Assembly (NCBI RefSeq): GCF_021172065.1
Contig: NZ_CP087880.1
Location: 803,111-867,110, forward strand
Direction: 5' to 3'
Origin: Pseudocitrobacter corydidari
GTDB lineage: Bacteria; Pseudomonadota; Gammaproteobacteria; Enterobacterales; Enterobacteriaceae
Length of the DNA: 64,000 nucleotides
The position numbers and the translations under genes were made by a program. The notes under the pieces were generated by a model. The model searched no databases. It was not told the DNA's origin and saw only the letters and a program-made list of their open reading frames with translations. This document shows, one piece after another, positions 28,410 through 40,407 of the stretch (the stretch's first letter is position 1; every line of letters begins with the position of its first letter).

Positions 28410-28441
28410 CCTCTCCCCCGGCCAGGTTGCCGGGGGAGAGG
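28410..28441 (+). repeat. Very stable hairpin between araF and araG
   Basis: A perfect 12-bp GC-rich stem CCTCTCCCCCGG (28410-28421) / CCGGGGGAGAGG (28430-28441) with an 8-nt loop and no T run. It probably protects the araF 3' end and reduces read-through into araG. Confidence 0.75.
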
Positions 28442-28465
28442 TGACCCTGTCATTCAGGAGTGGTT

Positions 28466-29980
28466 ATGCAACAGTCAACCCCTTATCTCTCGTTTCGCGG
28501 CATTTCTAAAACCTTCCCGGGCGTGAAAGCGTTATCCGATATCAGCTTCGACTGCTATGCCGGGCAGGTGCATGCGCTGATGGGCGAGAACGGCGCAGGG
28601 AAATCTACGCTGCTCAAGATTCTTAGCGGCAACTATGCCCCGACGGCGGGCACGCTAACGCTGCGCGGGCAGGATGTCGCCTTTACGGATACGACCGCCG
28701 CGCTGAACGCTGGCGTCGCGATTATCTATCAGGAACTGCACCTGGTGCCGGAGATGACCGTCGCGGAAAATATCTATCTCGGGCAGTTGCCCAGCAAAGG
28801 CGGCATTGTTAATCGTTCGCTGCTGAACTACGAAGCCGGGCTACAGTTACAGCATCTTGGGCTCGATATCGACCCGGACACACCGCTGAAGTATCTCTCC
28901 ATCGGCCAGTGGCAAATGGTGGAAATTGCCAAAGCGCTAGCGCGCAACGCTAAAGTCATCGCCTTCGATGAACCGACCAGCTCGCTTTCAGCGCGCGAAA
29001 TTGAAAATCTGTTCCGCGTGATCCGCGAACTGCGCAAAGAAGGCCGCGTGATCATCTATGTGTCTCATCGTATGGAAGAGATTTTTGCCCTGAGCGATGC
29101 CATCACCGTCTTTAAAGACGGACGTTATGTCTGCACCTTCAGCGATATGGAAAGAGTGAACCACGACAGCCTGGTGCAGGCGATGGTCGGGCGTGACATT
29201 GGTGATATCTATGGCTGGCAGCCACGCGAGCACGGTGCGGAACGCCTGCGGCTGGACCAGGTCAAGGCGCCAGGCGTGCGGACACCCATTTCTCTGACGG
29301 TGCGCAGCGGTGAAATCGTCGGCCTGTTCGGGCTGGTTGGGGCCGGGCGTAGCGAACTGATGAAAGGGCTGTTTGGCGGCAACAAAATATCCAGCGGCCA
29401 GGTTTATATTGATGGTGCGGCCGTCACCATCGACAAGCCCGCGCATGCGATTCGCGCCGGCATGATGCTGTGCCCGGAAGATCGCAAAGCCGAAGGGATT
29501 ATTCCCGTTCACTCCGTACGCGACAACATCAACATCAGCGCACGGCGTAACAATATTCACGCCGGATGCCTGATCAACAACGGCTGGGAGGCGCGCAACG
29601 CGGATCATCATATTCAATCACTGAATATTAAAACGCCGGGTGCCGAGCAGCTGATTATGAATCTTTCCGGCGGTAACCAGCAGAAGGCGATTCTGGGGCG
29701 CTGGCTGTCGGAAGAGATGAAGGTCATTTTGCTTGATGAACCCACGCGCGGCATTGACGTGGGCGCGAAGCATGAAATTTATAACGTCATTTACGCCCTG
29801 GCGGCATCCGGCGTAGCGGTACTGTTTGCCTCGAGCGACCTGCCAGAAGTGCTGGGCGTGGCGGACCGCATCGTGGTGATGCGCGAAGGCGAAATTGCCG
29901 GTGAACTGCTGCATGGCAGCGCGAATGAACAGCAGGCGTTAAGCCTCGCTATGCCTAAAGTGAGTCAGGCCGTCGCCTGA
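28466..29980 (+). CDS. araG: L-arabinose ABC transporter ATP-binding protein
   Basis: 504 residues, the length of E. coli AraG. Two fused ABC domains: the first with GENGAGKST (about 40-48), [16 protein letters not shown] and DEPTSSL; the second, from about 250, with the degenerate Walker [10 protein letters not shown] and [24 protein letters not shown]. It powers import through AraH. The start is the second ATG-in-frame position with AGGAG 8 nt upstream; the GTG six bases earlier is too close to that site. Confidence 0.98.
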   Translation: MQQSTPYLSFRGISKTFPGVKALSDISFDCYAGQVHALMGENGAGKSTLLKILSGNYAPTAGTLTLRGQDVAFTDTTAALNAGVAIIYQELHLVPEMTVAENIYLGQLPSKGGIVNRSLLNYEAGLQLQHLGLDIDPDTPLKYLSIGQWQMVEIAKALARNAKVIAFDEPTSSLSAREIENLFRVIRELRKEGRVIIYVSHRMEEIFALSDAITVFKDGRYVCTFSDMERVNHDSLVQAMVGRDIGDIYGWQPREHGAERLRLDQVKAPGVRTPISLTVRSGEIVGLFGLVGAGRSELMKGLFGGNKISSGQVYIDGAAVTIDKPAHAIRAGMMLCPEDRKAEGIIPVHSVRDNINISARRNNIHAGCLINNGWEARNADHHIQSLNIKTPGAEQLIMNLSGGNQQKAILGRWLSEEMKVILLDEPTRGIDVGAKHEIYNVIYALAASGVAVLFASSDLPEVLGVADRIVVMREGEIAGELLHGSANEQQALSLAMPKVSQAVA

Positions 29981-29994
29981 GAAAGGAGTTTATG

Positions 29995-30975
29995 ATGTCA
30001 TCTGTAACGACTTCCGGCGCACGCCGACCATCACTCAGCTTTGGCCGTATCTGGGATCAGTACGGCATGCTGGTTGTCTTCGCGGTACTGTTTATCGGCT
30101 GCGCGATTTTTGTGCCCAATTTTGCTTCCTTCGTCAACATGAAGGGGCTGGGGCTGGCGATATCGATGTCCGGCATGGTCGCCTGCGGAATGCTGTTCTG
30201 CCTGGCTTCTGGCGACTTTGACCTCTCCGTTGCCTCGGTGATTGCCTGCGCAGGCGTCACCACGGCGGTGGTGATTAACCTGACAGAAAGCCTGTGGATA
30301 GGCGTCTTCGCCGGGCTGATGCTGGGCGTGCTGAGCGGTCTGGTCAACGGCTTCGTCATTGCTAAACTGAAGATCAACGCCCTGATCACCACACTTGCCA
30401 CCATGCAAATTGTGCGCGGCCTTGCATACATCATCTCTGACGGTAAAGCCGTCGGCATTGAAGATGAGCGTTTCTTTGAACTGGGATACGCTAACTGGCT
30501 CGGTTTACCCGCGCCAATCTGGCTGACCGTGGCCTGTTTGATCATTTTCGGATTATTACTGAATAAGACCACTTTTGGGCGCAATACCCTGGCGATTGGC
30601 GGTAACGAAGAGGCTGCGCGTCTGGCGGGTGTTCCGGTGGTTCGCACCAAAATTATCATCTTTATTTTGTCAGGCCTGGTGTCGGCGGCGGCGGGAATTA
30701 TTTTGGCTTCGCGTATGACCAGCGGGCAGCCGATGACCTCTATCGGTTATGAGCTGATTGTTATCTCAGCCTGCGTGCTGGGCGGCGTGTCGCTCAAAGG
30801 CGGTATCGGGAAAATCTCCTACGTGGTGGCCGGGATCCTGATTCTGGGCACGGTGGAAAACGCCATGAACCTGCTGAATATTTCGCCGTTTTCGCAATAT
30901 GTGGTGCGCGGTTTGATTCTGCTGGCGGCGGTTATCTTTGACCGTTACAAACAAAAAGCGAAACGGACCGTCTAA
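29995..30975 (+). CDS. araH: L-arabinose ABC transporter permease
   Basis: 326 residues if begun at the second ATG (29995), 6 nt after AGGAG, which matches E. coli MSSV...; the ATG at 29992 would be only 3 nt away. About 9-10 membrane helices and the family loop GGNEEAARLAGVPVVRTK. Inner-membrane channel of the arabinose importer. Confidence 0.97.
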   Translation: MSSVTTSGARRPSLSFGRIWDQYGMLVVFAVLFIGCAIFVPNFASFVNMKGLGLAISMSGMVACGMLFCLASGDFDLSVASVIACAGVTTAVVINLTESLWIGVFAGLMLGVLSGLVNGFVIAKLKINALITTLATMQIVRGLAYIISDGKAVGIEDERFFELGYANWLGLPAPIWLTVACLIIFGLLLNKTTFGRNTLAIGGNEEAARLAGVPVVRTKIIIFILSGLVSAAAGIILASRMTSGQPMTSIGYELIVISACVLGGVSLKGGIGKISYVVAGILILGTVENAMNLLNISPFSQYVVRGLILLAAVIFDRYKQKAKRTV

Positions 30976-31011
30976 AAAACGGACTCAATTTTTAAGTGTA
31001 TGTACTGGCAG

Positions 31012-31039
31012 CGCCGGTGGCTAATCCCACCGGCGTTTT
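31012..31039 (+). terminator. araFGH terminator
   Basis: CGCCGGTGG (31012-31020), loop CTAATC, CCACCGGCG (31027-31035), then TTTTC. Confidence 0.88.
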
Positions 31040-31070
31040 CATTTGAAAATGGCGAGCCGCGTCACACTGT

Positions 31071-31077
31071 CTATACT
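31071..31077 (+). promoter_or_regulatory. Candidate sigma-S-type -10 of otsBA
   Basis: CTATACT, the preferred sigma-S extended -10, lies about 60 nt before otsB, whose operon is sigma-S-dependent in E. coli. No convincing -35 is at standard spacing, which is common for sigma-S promoters. Confidence 0.55.
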
Positions 31078-31099
31078 TTAACTGCTAACTTTTTGTTAA

Positions 31100-33335
<2,236 letters not shown>

Positions 33336-33342
33336 GGAAAGA

Positions 33343-33373
33343 GTGACGCCGGAGCAGACAAAACCGGCGTCAC
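33343..33373. terminator. Bidirectional hairpin between otsA and uspC
   Basis: GTGACGCCGG (33343-33352) pairs with CCGGCGTCAC (33364-33373), loop of 11. T runs are weak on both sides. Confidence 0.6.
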
Positions 33374-33383
33374 ACAGGGAATG

Positions 33384-33803
33384 TTACAACGTCACAAGTA
33401 AAACGTCGGCGCAGCTGCTGCCGACGATATTCTTCGCTGAGCAGGTGGCACGCGAGAAAAAGCTTTGATTGTGGTTCCCGCAGATGACTAAATCGACCTG
33501 GTAGTGCTGACACCAGGATTTAATACTTTCACACAATTCGCCGCTGGCAATTTGGGTTTTCCAGATGGGGTATTCGGCTTGTTCTACCAGCGTATCAAGA
33601 AACTGCTGTGTCTCCTCCTGCATTAATTCACGCAGATTCTCCATCATTGGCGCGGCCAGCTGGTTATACATTTCCGGATCGGTTGAGAACGTGATCAGGC
33701 TGACGCGGGCATTAACCGGGCGGGCAATCGAAACTGCCTTGCGTAACAGCGCGTGGCTTTCAGGCGTTGGCGCTACCGCCACTAACAGGTGAGAGTAAGG
33801 CAT
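33384..33803 (-). CDS. uspC: Universal stress protein C
   Basis: 139 residues, three fewer than E. coli UspC. UspA-type alpha/beta fold: MPYSHLLVAVAPTPES at the start, VDLVICGNHNQSFFSR and the end SCADVLLVTL. The usual ATP loop of other Usp classes (GxGxxG...S) is not present, as in UspA/UspC. In E. coli UspC is sigma-S induced, scaffolds KdpD and lowers motility; adjacent to flhDC as here. Confidence 0.94.
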   Translation of the reverse strand: MPYSHLLVAVAPTPESHALLRKAVSIARPVNARVSLITFSTDPEMYNQLAAPMMENLRELMQEETQQFLDTLVEQAEYPIWKTQIASGELCESIKSWCQHYQVDLVICGNHNQSFFSRATCSAKNIVGSSCADVLLVTL

Positions 33804-34583
33804 CAGACCTCCTTGCAGGACACTTCACTAACCTTATTTAAGCTCATACTCTTTTTGCCGCCTGACTGCAAGGATGGCTTCAAACGTAACTGTGAGCTGC
33901 TTCAACATATGCATTAATTATTCTTATGTTCGGAATAGTGTAAAAAGTGGGCGTGTTGCAAATTATGCTGAGAATGTAACTACTTTCCTTAAGTTATAGT
34001 AATCACTTAACCCATAGTTGAAAGTGATTAACAAAAGGAAAATGATTTAATTAGGTGATTATGCAAATGCTAATTTTATTTAATTGTATGAATTTAAGAT
34101 ATAAATTTATAATCTCCGGTGCTAAGCGATTCATCGTGCCCGTTGTCAATCCTCTCTCATCTATGGTTCCTCGAGGCATGACTTACTCTTTTCACTTTTG
34201 AATGAATATTCGTCCCTGAAGAATAGAAAAATGGCTCATTTGATTAATAACTATTCAAATGGCAATGTAATCTGATGGATTGACGATTAACATTCAGGTA
34301 GATTATGTGACATAAATCACATAATTCCTAAATTTACCCTAAGGCCAGATTGTATGTGTCATAGCTGGCGGGTAAAGTTGCGTGGATTTAGGAAAATTCT
34401 TAGTCATTTGTAAGAAATGTTTAAATTTGTTGCTTCATAACGTGAAGCGCACTCGCCGATATTTCAATCAGCATCGGCTATGCATTTCAGCCATTTCTTT
34501 TTTTATCGGGATTTCCCGACGACATCACGGGGTGTGCGGTTTAACCGCATTAAAACAATAGTTGGTTATTCGGGATGGGGAAA
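33804..34583. other. flhDC upstream control region
   Basis: 780 nt without a gene, AT-rich and likely intrinsically curved, as expected for the heavily regulated flhDC promoter. Apart from the CRP site (listed) I cannot place OmpR, LrhA, RcsB or H-NS sites with confidence. The 5' UTR is expected to be about 190-200 nt. No insertion sequence is present, unlike some motile K-12 lines. Confidence 0.7.
34316..34331 (+). promoter_or_regulatory. CRP site of flhDC
   Basis: TGTGACATAAATCACA, all ten specified bases of TGTGA-N6-TCACA. It is centred about 260 nt before the flhD start, which fits a class I CRP site near -71 if transcription begins about 190 nt before flhD as in E. coli. Confidence 0.9.
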
Positions 34584-34934
34584 ATGCATACATCCGAGTT
34601 GCTAAAACATATCTATGACATCAATTTGTCCTATCTACTTCTTGCGCAACGGCTGATCGGTCAGGATAAAGCTTCAGCCATGTTTCGCCTGGGTATTAAT
34701 GAAGAGATGGCCACCACGCTGGGTGAACTGACGCTTCCGCAGATGGTAAAACTGGCGGAAACCAATCAACTGGTTTGCCAGTTCCGTTTTGACAGTCATC
34801 AAACCATCACTCAACTCACACAGGATTCTCGGGTCGACGACCTGCAACAGATCCACACCGGTATTCTTCTTTCTACGCGTTTACTGAACGACGCCAGCCA
34901 GACCGCTGATTCCGGCCGTAAGAAAAGGGCCTGA
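34584..34934 (+). CDS. flhD: Flagellar master regulator subunit FlhD
   Basis: 116 residues, as in E. coli, from [20 protein letters not shown]. With FlhC it forms the FlhD4C2 hexamer that activates class 2 flagellar promoters with sigma-70. C65 (LVCQFRF) gives the intermolecular disulfide. The start is the second of two close ATGs (GGATGGGG lies in front of it), because MHTSELL is invariant. flhC starts 2 nt after its stop. Confidence 0.97.
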   Translation: MHTSELLKHIYDINLSYLLLAQRLIGQDKASAMFRLGINEEMATTLGELTLPQMVKLAETNQLVCQFRFDSHQTITQLTQDSRVDDLQQIHTGILLSTRLLNDASQTADSGRKKRA

Positions 34935-34936
34935 GC

Positions 34937-35515
34937 ATGAGCGAAAAAAGTATTGTCCAGGAAGCCCGGGACATTCAGCTTGCGATGGAGCTGATTACCC
35001 TGGGCGCGCGTTTGCAGATGCTGGAAAGTGAAACGCAGCTGAGCCGTGGTCGCCTGATTAAGCTCTATAAAGAGCTGCGCGGCAGTCCGCCACCGAAAGG
35101 GATGCTGCCATTTTCCACTGACTGGTTTATGACGTGGGAGCAGAATATCCACTCTTCCATGTTCTGCAATGCCTGGCAATTTCTTCTCAGCACCGGCCTG
35201 TGTTCAGGCGTCGACGCCGTCATTAAGGCTTATCGGCTCTATCTTGAACAGTGCCCGGCCCAGGATGAAGCCCCGCTACTGGCGCTGACCCGCGCCTGGA
35301 CGCTGGTGCGCTTCGTTGAAAGCGGCCTGCTGGAACTGTCGCACTGCAACAGCTGCGGCGGTAATTTTATCACTCACGCACATCAACCGGTGGGCAGCTT
35401 CGTTTGCAGTCTGTGCCAGCCGCCATCACGCGCCGTAAAAAGACGTAAACTTTCCGACAACGCTGCCGATAGTAATCCACAACTGCTGGATGAACAGATA
35501 GAGCAAGCTGTTTAG
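34937..35515 (+). CDS. flhC: Flagellar master regulator subunit FlhC
   Basis: 192 residues, as in E. coli. DNA-binding partner of FlhD. Zinc-cluster Cys are visible in [10 protein letters not shown] (C138, C141) and VCSLCQPP (C158, C161). The last ~25 codons ([16 protein letters not shown]...) overlap a sigma-28 promoter for the downstream motA leader, so this stretch serves as coding and promoter DNA at once. Confidence 0.97.
   Translation: MSEKSIVQEARDIQLAMELITLGARLQMLESETQLSRGRLIKLYKELRGSPPPKGMLPFSTDWFMTWEQNIHSSMFCNAWQFLLSTGLCSGVDAVIKAYRLYLEQCPAQDEAPLLALTRAWTLVRFVESGLLELSHCNSCGGNFITHAHQPVGSFVCSLCQPPSRAVKRRKLSDNAADSNPQLLDEQIEQAV
35446..35472 (+). promoter_or_regulatory. Sigma-28 promoter of motA inside flhC
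   Basis: TAAACTTT (35446-35453), 11 nt, GCCGATAG (35465-35472): two mismatches to the FliA consensus, correct spacing, within the flhC 3' coding sequence and pointing to motAB-cheAW. Confidence 0.85.
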
Positions 35516-35571
35516 CCGGAACGGTGTGGCAAACACTCCAGCAGCGGGGCCCGTGACCGCTGCTTTTTTTT
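35479..35571 (+). ncRNA. motR: MotR-like sigma-28-dependent small RNA
   Basis: Expected start 7 nt after the sigma-28 -10 and end at the flhC-motA terminator give about 93 nt spanning the flhC end and the first part of the motA leader. In E. coli, MotR is an Hfq-bound sRNA from this place that affects flagellum number. The T-rich end (T8 after GCTGC) fits an Hfq-type sRNA end. Boundaries are inferred. Confidence 0.65.
35540..35571 (+). terminator. Terminator between flhC and motA
   Basis: AGCAGCGG (35540-35547), 9-nt loop, CCGCTGCT (35557-35564), then a T8 run. Some read-through must occur for motA. Confidence 0.9.
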
Positions 35572-35633
35572 GCCTGTCGTTCGGCGACGCTTTTATCTGT
35601 CCTTCAGCCTGGTCAACAGTGGAAGGATGAAAC

Positions 35634-36524
35634 GTGCTTATCTTAATCGGTTACCTGGTCGTCATCGGGACAGTATTCGGCGGTTATGCCATGACCGGCG
35701 GGCACCTTGGGGCACTGTATCAACCCGCTGAACTGATTATTATCGGGGGAGCTGGCGTCGGCGCGTTTATCGTCGGTAACAACGGGAAAGCGATTAAGGG
35801 CACACTTAAAGCGCTGCCGCTGCTTTTTCGCCGCTCAAAATACACCAAAACCATGTATATGGATCTGCTGGCGCTGCTCTATCGCCTGATGGCCAAGTCG
35901 CGCCAGCAGGGGATGTTCTCGCTCGAACGCGATATAGAAAACCCGCGCGAAAGTGAAATCTTCGCCAGCTATCCGCGCATTCTTGCCGACAGCGTCATGC
36001 TGGATTTCATCGTCGATTATCTGCGACTTATCATCAGCGGCAATATGAATACCTTCGAAATTGAAGCGCTGATGGACGAGGAAATTGAAACCTTCGAGAG
36101 CGAAAGCGAAGTTCCCGCCAACAGCCTGGCGCTGGTAGGCGACTCATTACCGGCCTTTGGCATCGTGGCGGCGGTGATGGGCGTGGTACACGCACTCGGT
36201 TCGGCGGATCGCCCGGCGGCAGAACTGGGTGCATTAATCGCCCACGCCATGGTGGGGACGTTCCTCGGTATTCTTTTGGCTTATGGGTTTGTCTCGCCGT
36301 TAGCCAGCGTGCTCAGACAAAAAAGCGCAGAAACCACCAAAATGATGCAGTGCGTCAAAATTACGCTGCTCTCGAATCTCAACGGGTACGCGCCGCCGAT
36401 CGCGGTCGAATTTGGCCGTAAAACACTCTACACCAGCGAGCGTCCGTCGTTTGTTGAACTGGAAGAGCATGTGCGCGCGGTGCGTAACCCGACGGCGCAG
36501 CAAGCCACAACCGAGGACGCATGA
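35634..36524 (+). CDS. motA: Flagellar stator protein MotA
   Basis: 296 residues (E. coli 295), beginning with GTG as in E. coli and preceded by GGAAGGAT. Proton channel partner of MotB: four membrane helices (about 1-22, 35-53, 170-191, 201-222) with the large cytoplasmic loop carrying the rotor-contacting charges (R90, E98 region in [19 protein letters not shown]) and the channel prolines (P173 and P222 equivalents, LPAFGIVAA and FVSPLAS). Translationally coupled to motB. Confidence 0.97.
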   Translation: MLILIGYLVVIGTVFGGYAMTGGHLGALYQPAELIIIGGAGVGAFIVGNNGKAIKGTLKALPLLFRRSKYTKTMYMDLLALLYRLMAKSRQQGMFSLERDIENPRESEIFASYPRILADSVMLDFIVDYLRLIISGNMNTFEIEALMDEEIETFESESEVPANSLALVGDSLPAFGIVAAVMGVVHALGSADRPAAELGALIAHAMVGTFLGILLAYGFVSPLASVLRQKSAETTKMMQCVKITLLSNLNGYAPPIAVEFGRKTLYTSERPSFVELEEHVRAVRNPTAQQATTEDA

Positions 36525-37441
36525 AAAATCAGTCGCACCCGATCGTCGTCGTCAAAAGACGCAAAGCCAAATCGCATGGCGGAGGCGGTCACGGATCGTG
36601 GAAGATTGCCTACGCCGATTTTATGACCGCCATGATGGCCTTCTTTCTGGTGATGTGGCTGATTTCCATCTCCAGCCCTAAAGAGCTTATTCAAATTGCC
36701 GAGTACTTCCGTACGCCGCTGGCAACGGCTGTGGTGGGCGGCCCGCGGATTTCCAACAGCGACAGCCCGATCCCCGGCGGTGGGGATGACGTCACCCAGC
36801 AGCAGGGCGAGGTGAATAAACAGCCCAACATGGATGAACTGAAAAAACGGATGGAAACCAACCGCCTGAAGCGCATTCGCGGCGAACTGGACCAGCTAAT
36901 TGAGGCCGATCCCAAACTGAGGGCCCTGCGTCCGCACCTGAAGATTGACCTCGTTCAGGAAGGCTTACGCATTCAAATTATCGACAGCCAGAACAGGCCA
37001 ATGTTTAAAACCGGCAGTGCCGAGGTGGAGCCGTATATGCGCGATATCCTGCGCGGTATCGCCCCGGTGCTGAATGAAATTCCTAATAAAATCAGCCTAT
37101 CCGGACATACGGACGATTATCCCTATGCGGGCGGCGAGCGCGGATACAGCAACTGGGAACTCTCGGCGGATCGCGCGAACGCTTCCCGGCGTGAGCTGGT
37201 GATTGGCGGGCTGAGTGAAGGCAAAGTACTGCGCGTGGTGGGTATGGCAAACACCATGCGCCTATCCAGCCATGGTGGCGATGACGCTATTAACCGCCGC
37301 ATCAGTTTGCTGGTGCTCAACAACCAGGCCGAGCAGGCGATTCTGAACGAGAACGCGCAGAGCCAGAACGAACCGTTAAGTGCATTACCGTCGCCGTCAG
37401 CGACACAAAGCCCAACACCGCCACAATCCGATCAGAGGTGA
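36521..37441 (+). CDS. motB: Flagellar stator protein MotB
   Basis: 306 residues. One N-terminal helix with the essential proton-binding Asp33 in [15 protein letters not shown] (Asp32 of E. coli; this protein has one more Gly before it), a plug region, and a C-terminal OmpA-like peptidoglycan-binding domain (about 160-270; [10 protein letters not shown] and [16 protein letters not shown]). It overlaps motA by 4 nt (ATGA at 36521) and cheA starts 5 nt after its stop. The Pro/Ser-rich tail (about 285-306) diverges from E. coli. Confidence 0.97.
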   Translation: MKNQSHPIVVVKRRKAKSHGGGGHGSWKIAYADFMTAMMAFFLVMWLISISSPKELIQIAEYFRTPLATAVVGGPRISNSDSPIPGGGDDVTQQQGEVNKQPNMDELKKRMETNRLKRIRGELDQLIEADPKLRALRPHLKIDLVQEGLRIQIIDSQNRPMFKTGSAEVEPYMRDILRGIAPVLNEIPNKISLSGHTDDYPYAGGERGYSNWELSADRANASRRELVIGGLSEGKVLRVVGMANTMRLSSHGGDDAINRRISLLVLNNQAEQAILNENAQSQNEPLSALPSPSATQSPTPPQSDQR

Positions 37442-37445
37442 TTGC

Positions 37446-39392
37446 GTGAGCATGGATATCAGCGATTTTTATCAGACTTTCTTTGATGAAGCCGACGAAC
37501 TGTTGGCGGACATGGAGCAGCACCTGCTGGATCTTGTCCCGTCAGATCCCGACACCGAACAGATGAACGCCATCTTTCGGGCGGCGCACTCCATCAAAGG
37601 AGGAGCGGGCACCTTCGGTTTTTCTGTGTTGCAGGAAACGACCCATTTAATGGAGAACCTGCTCGACGATGCGCGTCGAGGGGAAATGCCGCTCAATACC
37701 GACATTATCAACCTGTTTTTGGAAACCAAAGATATTATGCAGGAACAGCTCGACGCCTATAAAAGCTCGCAGGAGCCGGATGCCGCCAGTTTTGAATACA
37801 TCTGCCAGGCGCTGCGTCAGCTGGCGCTGGAAGCCAAAGGCGAGAGCGTGCCGCCCGCGACCCGGTTGACCGTAGTCGAGAAAGCGGACCCACTGCCGGG
37901 AAATTCACGGATCACCCTTTCACGCCTGAAACCCGGCGAGCCGGAGATGCTCCAGGAAGAGCTCCGAAACCTTGCGACGCTTAGCGACGTCACGCTGGGC
38001 GTTGATAGCCTGAGCGCGACCCTGGAAGGGGATGTGAATCAGGACGATATCGTGGCGGTGCTCTGTTTTGTTATCGAGGCGGATCAAATTTCGTTTGATA
38101 GCGAGCTTGCTGAAGAGCCTGAAGAGAGCAAACCCGCAGTTGCACCGACTTTGGTGCCCGTCGCGCCCGCACGCGCAGAACGCGAAAAACCGGCGCGCGC
38201 CAGCGAATCGACCAGCATTCGCGTTGCCGTTGAGAAGGTTGATCAACTTATCAACCTGGTGGGGGAACTGGTGATCACCCAGTCGATGCTGGCGCAACGC
38301 TCGACGGAACTCGACCCGGTGCAGCATGGCGACCTCATCACCAGCATGGGCCAGCTACAGCGTAACGCCCGTGACTTGCAGGAATCGGTGATGTCCATTC
38401 GTATGATGCCGATGGAGTACGTATTTAGCCGCTTCCCGCGTCTGGTGCGTGACCTGGCGAGCAAGCTCGGTAAACAGGTTGAGCTCACACTGCAGGGCAG
38501 TTCAACCGAACTCGACAAAAGCCTGATTGAGAGAATTATTGACCCGCTGACGCACCTGGTGCGCAACAGCCTGGATCACGGCATTGAACTGCCGGAAACA
38601 CGTATCGCCGCAGGAAAATCAGAGGTCGGCAATCTTATTCTGTCGGCGGAGCATCAGGGCGGCAATATCTGTATCGAAGTGACCGACGATGGTGCAGGGC
38701 TGAACCGCGAGCGCATTCTGGCAAAAGCGCTCTCGCAGGGGCTGGCGGTTCACGACAACATGACCGACGACGAAGTGGGGATGCTCATCTTTGCGCCAGG
38801 ATTCTCGACCGCCGAGCAGGTGACGGACGTTTCCGGGCGCGGCGTGGGCATGGATGTGGTGAAACGCAATATCCAGGAGATGGGCGGCCACGTCGAGATT
38901 CAATCGAAACAGGGCACGGGCACCACCATTCGTATTCTGCTGCCGCTGACGCTGGCAATCCTCGACGGCATGTCCGTGAAGGTATGCGACGAAGTCTTTA
39001 TTCTGCCGCTGAATGCGGTGATGGAATCGCTCCAGCCGCGCGACGAAGATTTGCACCCGCTGGCGGGCGGGGAGCGCGTGCTGGAAGTGCGCGGTGAATA
39101 CCTGCCGCTGGTAGAACTGTGGAAAGTGTTTGATGTGCAGGGGGCCAAAACCGAAGCGACGCAGGGCATTGTGGTCATTCTGCAAAGCGCCGGGCGACGC
39201 TATGCGCTGCTGGTCGATCAGCTCATTGGTCAGCATCAGGTGGTGGTGAAAAACCTGGAGAGTAACTATCGCAAAGTGCCGGGCATTTCCGCTGCCACCA
39301 TTCTCGGTGACGGCAGCGTGGCGCTGATTGTGGATGTTGCCGCCCTGCAAAGTCTTAATCGTGAAAAACGTCTGGCGTACATCGCCGCCTGA
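37446..39392 (+). CDS. cheA: Chemotaxis histidine kinase CheA
   Basis: 648 residues from GTG at 37446 ([18 protein letters not shown]. coli is also GTG). P1 with phospho-accepting H48 ([12 protein letters not shown]), P2 CheY/CheB-binding (about 155-225), P3 dimerisation, P4 ATPase with N-box [13 protein letters not shown]1 [15 protein letters not shown] and [10 protein letters not shown], and P5 coupling domain to the end. M98 (KDIMQEQ) is conserved, so the short form CheA-S could be made from an internal start. It sits after motB and before cheW in the motAB-cheAW operon. Confidence 0.98.
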   Translation: MSMDISDFYQTFFDEADELLADMEQHLLDLVPSDPDTEQMNAIFRAAHSIKGGAGTFGFSVLQETTHLMENLLDDARRGEMPLNTDIINLFLETKDIMQEQLDAYKSSQEPDAASFEYICQALRQLALEAKGESVPPATRLTVVEKADPLPGNSRITLSRLKPGEPEMLQEELRNLATLSDVTLGVDSLSATLEGDVNQDDIVAVLCFVIEADQISFDSELAEEPEESKPAVAPTLVPVAPARAEREKPARASESTSIRVAVEKVDQLINLVGELVITQSMLAQRSTELDPVQHGDLITSMGQLQRNARDLQESVMSIRMMPMEYVFSRFPRLVRDLASKLGKQVELTLQGSSTELDKSLIERIIDPLTHLVRNSLDHGIELPETRIAAGKSEVGNLILSAEHQGGNICIEVTDDGAGLNRERILAKALSQGLAVHDNMTDDEVGMLIFAPGFSTAEQVTDVSGRGVGMDVVKRNIQEMGGHVEIQSKQGTGTTIRILLPLTLAILDGMSVKVCDEVFILPLNAVMESLQPRDEDLHPLAGGERVLEVRGEYLPLVELWKVFDVQGAKTEATQGIVVILQSAGRRYALLVDQLIGQHQVVVKNLESNYRKVPGISAATILGDGSVALIVDVAALQSLNREKRLAYIAA

Positions 39393-39409
39393 AACAAGAA
39401 GGAAATATT

Positions 39410-39913
39410 ATGACCGGTATGAATAGCGTAGCAAAACTGGCGGGCGAGCCATCGGGCCAGGAGTTTTTGGTTTTTACCCTTGGTGATGAAGAGTACGGTA
39501 TCGATATTCTGAAAGTGCAGGAAATTCGCGGTTACGATCAGGTAACTCGCATCGCCAATACGCCTGCGTTTATTAAAGGCGTCACCAATTTACGCGGCGT
39601 GATTGTGCCGATTGTCGACCTGCGCGTAAAGTTCAGCCAGCAGGACGTGGAGTACAACGACAATACGGTAGTGATTGTGTTGAATCTCGGTCAGCGGGTG
39701 GTGGGCATTGTGGTGGACGGTGTGTCTGACGTGCTGTCCCTTGCGGCGGACCAAATTCGCCCCGCGCCGGAATTCGCCGTCACGCTGTCGACGGAGTATT
39801 TGACCGGGCTGGGCGCGCTGGGCGACCGCATGTTGATTCTGGTGAATATTGAGAAGTTGTTGAGCAGTGATGAGATGGCGCTGCTGGACAGTACGGCGAC
39901 GCAAGCTGCGTGA
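39410..39913 (+). CDS. cheW: Chemotaxis coupling protein CheW
   Basis: 167 residues, SH3-like CheW fold, very close to E. coli ([55 protein letters not shown]). It links receptors to CheA at the cell pole. AAGGAAA upstream. The last gene of motAB-cheAW: a REP array follows instead of tar. Confidence 0.98.
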   Translation: MTGMNSVAKLAGEPSGQEFLVFTLGDEEYGIDILKVQEIRGYDQVTRIANTPAFIKGVTNLRGVIVPIVDLRVKFSQQDVEYNDNTVVIVLNLGQRVVGIVVDGVSDVLSLAADQIRPAPEFAVTLSTEYLTGLGALGDRMLILVNIEKLLSSDEMALLDSTATQAA

Positions 39914-39937
39914 TGCCTGTCGCTACTGTGCGAATAT

Positions 39938-40390
39938 AATGCCGGATGGCGCTGCGCTTATCCGGCCTACGGGTTGGGTGCGGTTTGTGTAATGCCGGAT
40001 GGCGCTTTGCTTATCCGGCCTACGGGTTGGGTGCGGTTTGTGTAATGCCGGATGGCGCTGCGCTTATCCGGCCTACGGGTTGGGTGCGGTTTGTGTAATG
40101 CCGGATGGCGCTGCGCTTATCCGGCCTACGGGCAGGTGCGGTTTGTGTAATGCCGGATGTGCTGCGCTTATCCGGCCTACGGGTTGGTGCGGTTTGTGTA
40201 ATGCCGGATGGCGCTTTGCTTATCCGGCCTACGTGGTGGGTGCGGTTTGTGCAATGCCGGATGCGCTGCGCTTATCCGGCCTACGGGTAGGTGCGGTTTG
40301 TGTAATGCCGGATGGCGCTGCGCTTATCCGGCCTACGGGGGCGGTGCGATTTGTAGGCCGGATAAGGCGTAGCCGCCATCCGGCAATCCC
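39938..40390 (+). repeat. REP array, eight direct copies and one inverted
   Basis: Eight near-identical units beginning AATGCCGGAT at 39938, 39991, 40044, 40097, 40149, 40200, 40253 and 40304 (spacing 51-53 nt). Each has a palindromic REP core (GCCGGATGGCGC...GCGCTTATCCGGCCTACGGG) and an almost constant linker (GGTTGGGTGCGGTTTGTGT). A ninth, inverted copy (about 40354-40385, GTAGGCCGGATAAGGCGTAG) closes the array. Differences are few: GCTTTGC in copies 2 and 6, TGTGC in 5, one base missing in 7. It lies between cheW and the symporter, which are convergent, so it may cap both messages or bind gyrase/Pol I. Confidence 0.95.
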
Positions 40391-40407
40391 GCATAACGCC
40401 GCTTGCG

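Noticed and set aside
39938..40390. CRISPR array (regularly spaced repeats)
   Set aside because: The interval between repeats is almost the same sequence in every unit, the repeat core is a REP palindrome, and there is no cas gene. It is a tandem REP array.
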